A DNA stretch of 64,000 bases, from the NCBI GenBank assembly GCA_946183365.1, contig CAMHAH010000009.1, forward strand, positions 53,365-117,364. Direction: 5' to 3'. A program made the position numbers and the translations under genes. This document shows positions 1 through 9,056 of this stretch, in pieces; position 1 is the first letter of the stretch, and each line of letters starts with the position of its first letter. Source of the DNA: an uncultured Clostridia bacterium. GTDB taxonomy: Bacteria > Bacillota > Clostridia > Oscillospirales > Acutalibacteraceae. The notes under the pieces are model-generated. The model ran no database searches. It had not been told where the DNA came from and worked only from the letters and a program-made list of their open reading frames with translations.

Positions 1-1103
1 TCGCGCTGTTCTCAGAGAGCACCAACGCCGAGCGTCCCGGCTATACTCCCACCGAGCAGAAGGTGACCGACAGCTTTGACCAGCTGTTCTCAAAGGCTCG
101 CCGCAAGCGCATAATAATCGCGACCTTCGCCTCAAATATCAGCCGTATCCAGCAGATAATCAACTGCGCTCAGAAGTTTGGCAGGAAGGTAGCCTTTTCC
201 GGCCGCTCCATGATAAACTACATGAAGGTTGCTCAGGAGCTGGGATATGTAAAGGTGCCCGATAATATAATCATAGATATAGATCAGCTTAAGGAGTACC
301 CGCCCGAGAAGATCGTGCTTGCCACCACCGGATCTCAGGGCGAGCCTATGTCTGCTCTGTCGCGTATGGCTTACTCGGATCACCGCAAGGTAGAGGTCGG
401 AGCGGGAGATTTCATTATTATCTCAGCTAAGCCTATCCCCGGCAACGAGCGTACCGTCGGCAACGTAGTCGACGAGCTCTTGAAGCGCGGCTGTGAGGTC
501 GTGTATGAGAGTATGTATGAGGTGCACGTATCGGGTCACGCCTGTCAGGAGGAGCTAAAGCTCATCTATTCGCTTGTAAAGCCCAAGTATTTCGTGCCTA
601 TCCACGGCGAGCAGAAGATGCTGCAGAAGCACCGCGCTCTGGCTATGTCGATGGGCATGGACGGCAAGAATATATATATTGGAGATATCGGCAAGGCTGT
701 TGAGATCAGTGAGGACGGTATCAAGGAGCTTGATCCGGTAACAGCCGGCAAGGTATTTGTAGACGGTCTCGGAGTAGGCGACGTTGGTTCAATAGTCCTC
801 AGAGACAGAAAGCACCTCGGTCAGGACGGACTTATCATCATCGTAGCTTCCTTGGATGTATACGACGGTCATGTCATCAGCGGCCCCGATATAGTATCGC
901 GCGGCTTTGTGTATGTGCGCGAGAGCGGCGATCTTATGGACGATATCCGCACGCTGGCTCTCGATATACTTGAGGACTGCTCCCACCGCAACATCCATGA
1001 GTGGGGCGTCATCAAGAACCGCGTCAAGGACGACGTGGCTAAGCTCATAGTCAAGTCTACCGGCCGCTCGCCGATGATACTGCCGATACTGATGGAAGTT
1101 TGA
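1..1103 (+). CDS. rnj: Ribonuclease J, C-terminal two thirds (partial at window start)
   Basis: The reading frame is open from base 3, so the GTG at 63 is internal and the true start lies upstream of the window. Ribonuclease J is a metallo-beta-lactamase/beta-CASP endo- and 5'-exoribonuclease of Firmicutes that matures rRNA and turns over mRNA in the cytoplasm. About 366 residues are visible. The frame opens with the STNAERPGYTP segment typical of the family, continues through the beta-CASP domain, carries the metal-site histidines in VSGHACQEE and PIHGEQ, and ends in the usual ILPILMEV tail. The next gene starts about 70 bp downstream on the same strand. The family call is secure; the J1 versus J2 choice is not. 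Confidence 0.95.
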   Translation, partial: ALFSESTNAERPGYTPTEQKVTDSFDQLFSKARRKRIIIATFASNISRIQQIINCAQKFGRKVAFSGRSMINYMKVAQELGYVKVPDNIIIDIDQLKEYPPEKIVLATTGSQGEPMSALSRMAYSDHRKVEVGAGDFIIISAKPIPGNERTVGNVVDELLKRGCEVVYESMYEVHVSGHACQEELKLIYSLVKPKYFVPIHGEQKMLQKHRALAMSMGMDGKNIYIGDIGKAVEISEDGIKELDPVTAGKVFVDGLGVGDVGSIVLRDRKHLGQDGLIIIVASLDVYDGHVISGPDIVSRGFVYVRESGDLMDDIRTLALDILEDCSHRNIHEWGVIKNRVKDDVAKLIVKSTGRSPMILPILMEV

Positions 1104-1173
1104 TGTTAGTTTGCAGTTGGCATTTGAATTGCCGACCGGCTGAATATCGGGAGGAGTTATCCTTCCAATGTAA

Positions 1174-3126
1174 ATGAGTAAAACAATGAAGAAACGTATC
1201 TGGACGGTAATGCCCGTCGTTCACCTGCTGACTATACTTATGGTGCCCATGGCGGTGACAACATTCATCTACAATAGAATATTGGGTATAATCGAGTTCG
1301 TCGTGTGCGTTATCGCCTTCATCATCGTGACTGTGCTCTCTCTGCGTTTTAAGTCATATATCCGAACCGTAGCGGCGTCGGCGATGGCTGAGTGTTACTC
1401 GCCCGACAAGAAATCGCTCGAGACGATGAAAACGCCCGTAGCGGTGTGCGGCGAGCACGGAGAGATCATAGCATATAACAGCAGGTTCAGAAAGAACTTC
1501 TTGGATAATCTCGAAGGCGAGAACAACAGTATCGCTCCGTTTATCTCGGATATAGAGCCCGAAACGGCGCTCAGGAGATCTACGATAGATACAGCTTTCG
1601 CAAACAAGCGATATACCGTTTTTGTCCGTGAGATAGAGAAGGGTATGCTGTTTGAGTTCATTGACGATACTTATCTCAAGAATACCGCCGATAAGTATCA
1701 CGAGACCAAGAAGAGCGTAGCTCTGGTCGTCTTTGACAATATCGAGGACTTCTCCGCCGAGGCTGATCAGGAGGCCGCCGCGGCTCACCTCAAGGCTGAG
1801 GATATGCTCTATCGCTGGGCGACAAAGAACAGTATCCTGCTCCGCAAGCTGGGCGAGAACCGTTATATAGCTGTATTTGAGGAGCGGGTTCTGACCGCTC
1901 AGACCGAAGAGAAGTTCAAGCTGCTCGATAATATCCGCGGCATAATCTATAACGGCAGACCCGCGACCCTGTCTATCGGTATCGGTCACGGCTGTGAGAG
2001 CCTTACAGACAGCGCGGCTCAGGCCCGAAAGGCTCTCGAAATGGCGCTCGGCAGAGGCGGCGACCAGGTAGCCGTGCTTACAAACGGAGATTATACCTTC
2101 TACGGCGGCGTAGCCAAGGGCGTAGAAAAGACCTCTAAGGTCAAGGTCCGCGCTATATCTCAGCAGATAGCCGAGGCTATAATGCAGGCTGACCATGTGC
2201 TTATAACGGGTCACAGGTTCTCTGACCTCGACTGTATCGGCGCCGCGGCGGGTATGTACGCTCTCGTGACCCGAAAATACCACAAGCCGTGTAATATAGT
2301 TACCGATACAGACCGTACCATGGCGCGCAATATGATAGACAGACTGAGAAAGGGCAGGCGCGATATGTTCGTGTCTCTCGAGCGCGGCTTTATCCTTTCA
2401 GGATCGCGCACTCTGCTTATCATCGTAGATACCCATTCGCCCGATTTCATCGAGAGCGACAGGCTGTATAAGAATTGCGGCAACGTTATTATAATCGACC
2501 ATCACCGCAGGATGGTGAATTATATAGATACCGCGAGCCTTTTCCTGCACGAGCCTAATTCTTCTTCGGCTTCAGAGCTGGTCACAGAGGTCATCGGCTA
2601 TCTTGCCGACGATGTGCTCAGCCATACCGAGGCCGAGGCTCTCTTGGCGGGTATAATGCTCGATACAAAGAATTTTATCATAAATACCGGCGTGCGTACC
2701 TTTGAGGCGGCGGCTTTTCTGAGAAAGAAGGGCGCCGATACCGTTGTGGTGCGCGACGCGTTCGCGAATTCTCTTGAGAATTACCGCGATAAGAGCCGTC
2801 TTGTCGCTTCGGCTCAGATAGTTAACCACTGCGCCGTTACCGTTGCCGCGGGAGAGATACATAATTCCCGCATGGTATGCGCTCAGGCGGCAGACGATCT
2901 TTTGTCTATCCAGGACACCTACGCGTCCTTTGTTATCTCAGCTATCGACGCTCACACCGTCAATATCTCGGCGAGGTCGTTCGGCAGGATGAACGTGCAG
3001 GTGGTCATGGAGAGCTTGGGCGGCGGCGGTCACCAGACCATGGCGGCGGCTCAGCTCCCGGATATCAGCCTTGAACAGGCTAAGGATAAGCTGATAGATG
3101 TAATAAAGGAATATGAGTTCAATTGA
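1174..3126 (+). CDS. gdpP: GdpP/YybT cyclic-di-AMP phosphodiesterase
   Basis: Membrane-bound phosphodiesterase that hydrolyses cyclic di-AMP to pApA. The 650 residues match the usual family length. In order they show two N-terminal membrane segments (about 10-57), a PAS-like domain, a degenerate GGDEF domain (GRGGDQ in place of GGDEF) and a DHH/DHHA1 phosphodiesterase half. Catalytic motifs are visible: SDLDCIGAAAG, DTHSPDF, DHHRR, DTKNF and the C-terminal GGGGHQ. A GGAGGAG lies about 17 bases before the chosen ATG, which is long; the in-frame ATG at 1189 is an alternative start. The order gdpP-rplI-dnaB is conserved in Firmicutes, which supports the call. Confidence 0.96.
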   Translation: MSKTMKKRIWTVMPVVHLLTILMVPMAVTTFIYNRILGIIEFVVCVIAFIIVTVLSLRFKSYIRTVAASAMAECYSPDKKSLETMKTPVAVCGEHGEIIAYNSRFRKNFLDNLEGENNSIAPFISDIEPETALRRSTIDTAFANKRYTVFVREIEKGMLFEFIDDTYLKNTADKYHETKKSVALVVFDNIEDFSAEADQEAAAAHLKAEDMLYRWATKNSILLRKLGENRYIAVFEERVLTAQTEEKFKLLDNIRGIIYNGRPATLSIGIGHGCESLTDSAAQARKALEMALGRGGDQVAVLTNGDYTFYGGVAKGVEKTSKVKVRAISQQIAEAIMQADHVLITGHRFSDLDCIGAAAGMYALVTRKYHKPCNIVTDTDRTMARNMIDRLRKGRRDMFVSLERGFILSGSRTLLIIVDTHSPDFIESDRLYKNCGNVIIIDHHRRMVNYIDTASLFLHEPNSSSASELVTEVIGYLADDVLSHTEAEALLAGIMLDTKNFIINTGVRTFEAAAFLRKKGADTVVVRDAFANSLENYRDKSRLVASAQIVNHCAVTVAAGEIHNSRMVCAQAADDLLSIQDTYASFVISAIDAHTVNISARSFGRMNVQVVMESLGGGGHQTMAAAQLPDISLEQAKDKLIDVIKEYEFN

Positions 3127-3164
3127 TACTGATCCATTATAAAAAGCTTTATCAAGGATCAGTA
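3127..3164 (+). other. Hairpin between gdpP and rplI
   Basis: Nine perfect pairs (TACTGATCC with GGATCAGTA) enclose a second small palindrome. No T run follows, so this looks more like an mRNA processing or stability element than an intrinsic terminator. Confidence 0.5.
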
Positions 3165-3193
3165 TAAACTCTGAATACAGGAGGTACATGAAA

Positions 3194-3640
3194 ATGAAGG
3201 TCATACTTTTACAGGATGTAAAGAGCTTAGGTAAGAAGGGCGAGCTCGTCAATGTATCCGACGGCTACGCGCGCAACTTCTTGTTCCCTAAGAACATGGC
3301 TAAGGAAGCCAACGCTCAGGCTATGAACGAGTTCAAAAACGCCGAGCAGAGCAAGAAGTATAAGATAGATACAGCTATAGCCGCGGCTAAAAAGGCTAAG
3401 GATGAGCTCGAGGGCTCTAAGTTCGTCATAAAGGCTAAGGCAGGCGAGAGCGGCAAGCTCTTCGGCAGCATAACCGCTAAGGAGATTGCGGCTGAGGTAA
3501 AGCGTCAGAAGCACGTCGATATCGACAAGCGCAAGGTCACCCTTAAGGACGATATCAAGAACCTCGGCGAGTATGAGGCTGAGCTCAAGCTCTACTCCGG
3601 CATCACCGCCAACGTTACCATATCCGTAGAAAAAGCATAA
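3194..3640 (+). CDS. rplI: 50S ribosomal protein L9
   Basis: Binds 23S rRNA at the base of the L1 stalk. The protein starts [17 protein letters not shown], the canonical L9 N-terminus, and keeps the N-terminal globular domain, the long Lys/Ala-rich connecting helix (about residues 40-75) and the C-terminal domain. Two in-frame ATGs lie close together at 3188 and 3194. AGGAGG at 3179-3184 is 3 bases from the first and 9 from the second, and the second gives the family N-terminus, so 3194 is chosen. Length is 148 residues, normal for the family. It lies between gdpP and dnaB. Confidence 0.97.
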   Translation: MKVILLQDVKSLGKKGELVNVSDGYARNFLFPKNMAKEANAQAMNEFKNAEQSKKYKIDTAIAAAKKAKDELEGSKFVIKAKAGESGKLFGSITAKEIAAEVKRQKHVDIDKRKVTLKDDIKNLGEYEAELKLYSGITANVTISVEKA

Positions 3641-3657
3641 AAGATTAAGGAATTATC

Positions 3658-5025
3658 ATGCCTGATAATAACACTACTGTTTATAACGGACTGAGGCTGC
3701 CGTATTCTCCCGAAGCGGAGCAGGCGGTGCTCGGCGCTATCCTGATGGATCCCGAGTCCATAGCCCGCGTGGCAGAGATACTGCCGTCCTCAGAATACTT
3801 TTATATAGCTAATCACCGCACGATATACAACGCGATGATGGGGATGTTCACTACCGGCAAGGCTGTGGACCAGATCACCGTGCTCGAGACCCTGAAGCGT
3901 GAACGCGACTTTGACGAGGCTACGGGCAAGACCTATCTGGTACAGCTCGCCCAAAGCTGCCCGTCTATCAACAATGTTGAGAACTACGCCCATATCGTGC
4001 GCGATAAATACGACGTGCGCTCGCTGATCACCGCTGCGCGCGATATCATCGAGGACAGCTCAGAGGGTGAGCTTGAGCCGCAGATGCTCATCGACTCAGC
4101 CGAGCAGAAGATCTTTGATATCCGCCGCGGAAAGAATATACAGGGCTTACAGCGCATAGATGAGGTGCTCTTCCAGACCTTTGACCGTCTGGATATGCTC
4201 AGCCGCGAGGATGAAACGGTCAAGCCCGTTTCGACAGGCATAGGCGACCTCGACAGGGTCATCACGGGTCTCAACCGCTCTGACCTTATCCTGCTCGCCG
4301 CCCGTCCCGGTATGGGCAAGACCTCTTTCGCTCTGAATATAGCGCGCAACGTCAGCGTCATCACCAAAAAGACGGTCGCTTTCTTCTCTCTCGAGATGAC
4401 CAAGGAGCAGCTCGCCTCGCGTCTGCTCTCGTCAGAGGCTCTCGTAGGCGGTACCAAGCTGCGTACGGGCAGGCTCAACCAGGAGGAGTGGAACCGCCTT
4501 ATCGGCGCGGGCGATATATTGAAGAATGCTTCTCTTTATCTCGACGATACGCCCGGTATCACCGTGCCTGAGATGAAGGCTAAGCTCAGAAGGCTCAAGA
4601 ACGTCGACCTTGTTGTTATCGACTACCTGCAGCTGATGTCTACCGGCCGCCGCGACGGCAACCGTGTACAGGAGATATCCGAGATCACCCGTAACCTTAA
4701 GATTCTCGCTAAAGAGATAAACGTGCCGGTCATTTGCCTGAGCCAGCTCAGCCGTGCGTCCGAGCAGCGGCAGGATCACCGTCCTCAGCTCTCTGACCTG
4801 CGTGACTCGGGTTCTATCGAGCAGGACGCCGATATCGTGCTCTTTCTGTATCGCGACGGATATTATGAGAGAGAGAAGGGCTCTGAAACCGCTCAGGCGG
4901 CTGTAGACCAGAACAGCGGCGAGTGTATCGTCGCCAAGAACCGTCACGGCGAGACTACCATAGTCAAGCTGCATTGGCAGGGCGAGTTCATGCGCTTCAC
5001 GGGTCAGGAGAGAAACCGTGAATGA
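3658..5025 (+). CDS. dnaB: Replicative DNA helicase DnaB
   Basis: Hexameric 5'-3' helicase of the replication fork. The 455 residues are typical. An N-terminal DnaB domain (about 12-115, starting LPYSPEAEQAVLGAIL) precedes a RecA-type ATPase domain with Walker A ARPGMGKTS, Walker B VVIDYLQLM, and the downstream SQLSRASEQR and DSGSIEQDAD motifs. No intein or other insertion is visible. It starts 17 bases after rplI, with AAGGA as a modest ribosome binding site, and overlaps tilS by 8 bases, suggesting coupled translation. Confidence 0.97.
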   Translation: MPDNNTTVYNGLRLPYSPEAEQAVLGAILMDPESIARVAEILPSSEYFYIANHRTIYNAMMGMFTTGKAVDQITVLETLKRERDFDEATGKTYLVQLAQSCPSINNVENYAHIVRDKYDVRSLITAARDIIEDSSEGELEPQMLIDSAEQKIFDIRRGKNIQGLQRIDEVLFQTFDRLDMLSREDETVKPVSTGIGDLDRVITGLNRSDLILLAARPGMGKTSFALNIARNVSVITKKTVAFFSLEMTKEQLASRLLSSEALVGGTKLRTGRLNQEEWNRLIGAGDILKNASLYLDDTPGITVPEMKAKLRRLKNVDLVVIDYLQLMSTGRRDGNRVQEISEITRNLKILAKEINVPVICLSQLSRASEQRQDHRPQLSDLRDSGSIEQDADIVLFLYRDGYYEREKGSETAQAAVDQNSGECIVAKNRHGETTIVKLHWQGEFMRFTGQERNRE

Positions 5026-6385
5026 TAAGGTAAGGCGCTTCATCGCCGAAAACAGCCTTATCGGCGAGGGTGACAGGGTGATAGCAGCCTTGTCGGGCGG
5101 CGCTGACTCAACCTCTTTGCTGTATGTGCTTAATTCTTTAAAAGAAGAATTAAAGATAGAAATATACGCCGCTCACTTCAACCACGGTATCCGAGGGGCA
5201 GAGGCCGACCGCGACGAGAGGTTCGCCGGGGAATTGTGCGATAGGCTTGGGATCAGGCTGTTCACCGAGAGAGCCGATATCCCCGCGGTGTCCGCTCAGA
5301 CGGGCGAGAGCGAGGAGCTGTGCGGCCGCAGACTGCGTTATGATTTTCTCAACAGGGTCGCAGACAAGCTTGGCTCGGCTCTTATCGCTACGGCTCATAA
5401 CCTCGACGACAACTCAGAGACGGTGCTGTGGAACCTTACCAGAGGCTCGGGTATCGGCGGCTTATGCGGTATACCCGCGCGGCGCGGTAATATCATCCGA
5501 CCTTTGCTGTCTTGCTCGAGGGCTGAGATAGAGGAATACTGCAGAGAGAACGGCCTTGAGTTCGTCACCGACTCCACCAACCTCGACGATAAATATACGC
5601 GTAACAGGCTCAGGCACAGGGTCATGCCCGTGCTCAGAGAGCTGAACGAGAACGCCGACGAGAATATCGCTCGTACATCGGCGCTCATGCGTGAGGCTGA
5701 CGCTTATCTGAATGATATTTCTAAAAAGGAATTAAAGGCGGCGAAAACTCAATACGGTTATTCGTGCTCAAAGCTCCTTAAAGCTGACAGCGCCGTCCTT
5801 AAATACGCGGTCAAAAATGTGCTGACCGAAGCTAAAGCGCCCGTTGACAGCCGCCATATAGAGCTGACAGTCGAAGCTATGAATAACGGCGGAGCGGTTA
5901 AGCTCGGACAAGGCTACACAGCGATATGCGCTCAGGGGATATTGAGGATAGCTGCTGATAAAGAAGATGACGGGGATATCTGTATTCCCGCAAAGGAATA
6001 TATCAAAGAACACGGCGCGGTTTTTCATGTTCGTAACGGGGTCATAGAGTATCCTGACGGGTACGGTGAGCTCAGCGCCGAGGAATACAAAAAAATTAAC
6101 AATTTGTTATTAAAACACGGGGTACGGTGTGATATAATCACATCTGATACCTTTATGCGCCGCCGCAGAGCGGGCGATACCTTCACCGATAAGCGGCGCG
6201 GCGTTACCAAAACAGTCAAGAAGCTGTTGAATGAGCTTAAGATCCCGCGTGAGTTAAGAGATGATCTGAGGGTTCTCGCAAGGGGTTCTGAGGTGCTGTG
6301 GCTCGAGGGCTGCGGCGCGTCGGCTCAGGCCAAGGCGGATCTGACCCTTGACGGGGATATAATATTATTAACGGGGGATAAGTAA
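5018..6385 (+). CDS. tilS: tRNA(Ile)-lysidine synthase TilS
   Basis: Converts C34 of tRNA-Ile(CAU) to lysidine so that it reads AUA. This is essential here, since AUA codons are frequent in the flanking housekeeping genes. The N-type PP-loop motif SGGADST lies at about residues 27-33, followed by AAHFNHGIRG and ATAHNLDDNSET. The C-terminal TilS domain carries RRRAGDTF and VTKTVKKLLNELKIP. The GTG start at 5018 is preferred because GGAG lies at 5007-5010. The gene overlaps the end of dnaB by 8 bases, and its own stop overlaps the start of hpt by one base. Confidence 0.95.
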   Translation: MNDKVRRFIAENSLIGEGDRVIAALSGGADSTSLLYVLNSLKEELKIEIYAAHFNHGIRGAEADRDERFAGELCDRLGIRLFTERADIPAVSAQTGESEELCGRRLRYDFLNRVADKLGSALIATAHNLDDNSETVLWNLTRGSGIGGLCGIPARRGNIIRPLLSCSRAEIEEYCRENGLEFVTDSTNLDDKYTRNRLRHRVMPVLRELNENADENIARTSALMREADAYLNDISKKELKAAKTQYGYSCSKLLKADSAVLKYAVKNVLTEAKAPVDSRHIELTVEAMNNGGAVKLGQGYTAICAQGILRIAADKEDDGDICIPAKEYIKEHGAVFHVRNGVIEYPDGYGELSAEEYKKINNLLLKHGVRCDIITSDTFMRRRRAGDTFTDKRRGVTKTVKKLLNELKIPRELRDDLRVLARGSEVLWLEGCGASAQAKADLTLDGDIILLTGDK

Positions 6386-6924
6386 TGCATAAGGATTTAG
6401 AAAAAATACTGATTACCGAAGAAGAGATACGCGATGCGGCAAAGCGGCTCGCCGCTCAGATAGAGAGCGATTACAAGGACGCCGAGGATATAGTCTTTGT
6501 CGGTCTGCTCAAGGGCAGCGTACAGTTCATGGCTGACCTGCTCAAGAATATCGGGATGATGTGCAAGATCGACTTTATGTGTGTTTCGAGCTACGGCAAG
6601 GGCACCAAAAGCACAGGCCGCGTGAATATCATCAAGGATTTATCAGAACCTATAGATGACAAGAACGTTATTATCGTAGAGGATATAATCGACAGCGGCA
6701 ACACGCTGAATTTTATAAAGAAGTACTTTTCGGCTAAGAACGCTAAGTCGGTGCGCATATGCACCCTGCTCAACAAGCCCTCACGCCGCGAGGTAGAGAT
6801 CGATGTGGATTATATCGGCTTTGACGTACCCGATGAATTTGTGGTAGGCTACGGTCTTGATTATCAGGAGTATTACCGCAACCTTCCCTACATAGGCGTA
6901 CTCAAGCCTGAGATATATGAATAA
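6385..6924 (+). CDS. hpt: Hypoxanthine phosphoribosyltransferase
   Basis: Purine salvage enzyme making IMP or GMP from the free base and PRPP. The 179 residues match the family. The PRPP-binding motif VIIVEDIIDSGNTL is near residues 94-107, and the early VGLLKGSVQFMADL loop and the C-terminal DEFVVGYGLDYQEYYRNLP segment are present. Its ATG shares a base with the tilS stop (TAATG). The order tilS-hpt-ftsH is the standard Firmicutes arrangement. Confidence 0.96.
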   Translation: MHKDLEKILITEEEIRDAAKRLAAQIESDYKDAEDIVFVGLLKGSVQFMADLLKNIGMMCKIDFMCVSSYGKGTKSTGRVNIIKDLSEPIDDKNVIIVEDIIDSGNTLNFIKKYFSAKNAKSVRICTLLNKPSRREVEIDVDYIGFDVPDEFVVGYGLDYQEYYRNLPYIGVLKPEIYE

Positions 6925-6928
6925 TAAA

Positions 6929-7042
6929 GGCTCCCTTTTCTAAGTGAGCTGTCACCTGACGCTTGCGTCGCGGTGACCGAGGGTTGAGTTTTAATATACC
7001 CTCCACCGCTGAAGCGGTACCCCTCCCTTTAGAAAGGGAGGC
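6929..7042. repeat. Intergenic palindromic repeat between hpt and ftsH
   Basis: About 115 bases of nested inverted repeats. The two ends are imperfectly complementary (GGCTCCC... against ...GGGAGGC). Inside are GTCACC/GGTGAC around GACG-CTTG-CGTC, a small CCGCT-GAA-GCGG hairpin, and a perfect 9-bp stem CCTCCCTTT-AG-AAAGGGAGG at the right end. It looks like a dispersed clostridial palindromic element; a related sequence lies at 41475-41682. It may terminate hpt transcription, although no clean T run follows. Confidence 0.6.
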
Positions 7043-7062
7043 ATACAAAGGAGTGAAACGTA

Positions 7063-8985
7063 TTGAACAACAATAAAAATCCTAATTCGGGCAAGATGAA
7101 AAGCCTGCTGTTATATCTCGGCATCCCGATCATCGTTATACTGATACTGTCGTTTGTGCTTACTCAGACGCCTAAGGATACAACAAGCTATTCTGAGGTA
7201 GTGGGCTACTTCGCGGATCAGAAGGTAACCGAGTTCAAGGTCGAGAGCAGCGGCTCGTCTACCAAGATCCAGATGAAGCTGGATGACGATAAGGTCATCA
7301 CCCACAGGGTCATGGATTGGTATACCTTCTGGGACGATATCAAGGATGATATCGCGAAATATAACGAGGATCATCCCAAGGAGCCCATGAAGTATGACCT
7401 GACGCCTGTCAGCGATAATTCGTTCTGGATCGAGCTCATCCCGACCATCATACTTGTGGTAGCGCTCATCGCGTTCTGGTTCTTCGTCATGCGCCGTATG
7501 GGCGGCGGCATGGGCGGCAGAGAAATGAACTTCGGCAAGGCTAAGTTCAAGAACCAGGCTGACGAGAAGAAGAAAACGACCTTCAACGACGTCGCGGGCG
7601 CCGATGAAGAGAAAGAAGAGCTCGAGGAGATCGTCGAGTTCCTCAAGAGCCCCGAGAAGTACAACAAGCTCGGCGCGCGTATCCCCAAGGGCGTATTGCT
7701 CATAGGCCCTCCCGGAACAGGTAAGACCCTGCTCGCCAAGGCTGTAGCGGGTGAGGCGGGAGTACCGTTCTTCTCTATCTCAGGCTCGGACTTCGTCGAG
7801 ATGTTCGTCGGCGTGGGCGCTTCTCGCGTGCGCGACCTGTTTGAAACAGCTAAGAAGAATTCTCCCTGTATCGTATTCATAGATGAGATCGACGCCGTCG
7901 GCAGACAGCGCGGCGCGGGTCTCGGCGGCGGTCACGACGAGCGTGAACAGACGCTCAACCAGCTGCTTGTCGAGATGGACGGCTTCGGCGCTAACGAGGG
8001 CGTTATCATGATAGCCGCCACCAACCGCCCCGATATCCTTGACCCGGCTCTGCTCAGACCCGGTCGATTTGACCGTCAGGTCATGGTCGGTTATCCCGAT
8101 ATCAACGGCCGTGAGGCTATCCTCAAGGTCCATTCAAGAGAGAAGCCCTTATCTCCCGACGTCAAGCTGCGGGACGTAGCTAAGCAGACAGCGGGCTTTA
8201 CCGGCGCGGATCTCTCTAACCTTCTGAATGAAGCGGCTCTGCTCGCTGCACGCAAGAACAAGAAGGCCATCACTCAGACCGAGATCGAAGAAGCGGCTAT
8301 CAAGGTCGTAGTCGGTACCGAGAAGAAAACCAAAGTCATGTCGGATCACGAGAAGAAGCTCACCGCTTATCACGAGGCGGGTCACGCTATATGCTTCTAC
8401 TCATGCGAAACTCAGGATCCCGTTCACCAGATCTCTATCATCCCGCGCGGTATGGCGGGCGGCTATACGATGCCTCTGCCTACCGAGGACAAGAGCTATG
8501 CCTCTAAGCGAGAGATGGAGGAGGATATCATAGTCGGCTTAGGCGGCAGAGTTGCCGAGGCGCTGGTAATGGGAGATATCTCCACAGGCGCTTCAAATGA
8601 TATACAGAAGGTCACCAAGACCGCTACCAATATGGTCGTCAAGTACGGTATGTCTGAGGTGCTCGGACCTATCAACTACACCTCGGGCGACGGTGAGATA
8701 TTCATCGGCAGAGATATGGGTCACACCAAGAACTATTCTGAGGAGACCGCCGCTAAGATTGACGAAGAGGTACACCGCATAGTTACCGAGGCTTATAAAA
8801 AGACCGAGGATATCCTCAACTCGCATATGTCTAAGCTGCATGAGGTAGCCGCTTATCTTATCAAGCATGAGAAGATGACCGGCGACGTATTCTCAGATAT
8901 GATGGCGGGTATATATAAAGAGCCCGCTGAGGTCGAAGAGGAAACCCCCGAGACGACCGTTACCGAAAATTCTACAGAAGAATAA
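7063..8985 (+). CDS. ftsH: ATP-dependent zinc metalloprotease FtsH
   Basis: Membrane-anchored AAA+ protease that extracts and degrades membrane and short-lived cytosolic proteins. The 640 residues show an N-terminal membrane helix (about 12-35), an extracytoplasmic domain, a second helix (about 125-147), and an AAA domain with Walker A GPPGTGKT, Walker [11 protein letters not shown] and the second region of homology [20 protein letters not shown] zinc protease domain with HEAGH follows. The start is TTG, supported by AAAGGAG at 7047-7053 and by the absence of a nearby in-frame ATG. An acidic C-terminal tail is present. It is preceded by an intergenic palindrome and followed by a strong hairpin. 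Confidence 0.97.
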   Translation: MNNNKNPNSGKMKSLLLYLGIPIIVILILSFVLTQTPKDTTSYSEVVGYFADQKVTEFKVESSGSSTKIQMKLDDDKVITHRVMDWYTFWDDIKDDIAKYNEDHPKEPMKYDLTPVSDNSFWIELIPTIILVVALIAFWFFVMRRMGGGMGGREMNFGKAKFKNQADEKKKTTFNDVAGADEEKEELEEIVEFLKSPEKYNKLGARIPKGVLLIGPPGTGKTLLAKAVAGEAGVPFFSISGSDFVEMFVGVGASRVRDLFETAKKNSPCIVFIDEIDAVGRQRGAGLGGGHDEREQTLNQLLVEMDGFGANEGVIMIAATNRPDILDPALLRPGRFDRQVMVGYPDINGREAILKVHSREKPLSPDVKLRDVAKQTAGFTGADLSNLLNEAALLAARKNKKAITQTEIEEAAIKVVVGTEKKTKVMSDHEKKLTAYHEAGHAICFYSCETQDPVHQISIIPRGMAGGYTMPLPTEDKSYASKREMEEDIIVGLGGRVAEALVMGDISTGASNDIQKVTKTATNMVVKYGMSEVLGPINYTSGDGEIFIGRDMGHTKNYSEETAAKIDEEVHRIVTEAYKKTEDILNSHMSKLHEVAAYLIKHEKMTGDVFSDMMAGIYKEPAEVEEETPETTVTENSTEE

Positions 8986-8994
8986 TAAATAGCT

Positions 8995-9031
8995 GTCATT
9001 GCGAAGCTCCGTGTTTGGGCTTCGCAATGAC
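8995..9031. repeat. Perfect 13-bp inverted repeat after ftsH
   Basis: GTCATTGCGAAGC and GCTTCGCAATGAC form a perfect 13-bp stem with an 11-base loop, followed by GTTTGTCTT. It probably ends ftsH transcripts. The GTCATTGCGA core resembles the ends of a longer repeat at 48529-48642, so it may be a dispersed palindromic element reused as a terminator. Confidence 0.6.
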
Positions 9032-9056
9032 GTTTGTCTTATTAAGAAGTGATATA

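Noticed and set aside
1354..2283. 309-residue minus-strand frame opposite gdpP
   Set aside because: It is a complementary-strand shadow of a well-supported conserved gene.
9015..9056. Upstream TTG start for uvrA
   Set aside because: It would add 14 residues encoded by the hairpin after ftsH; the ATG at 9057 gives the conserved N-terminus.
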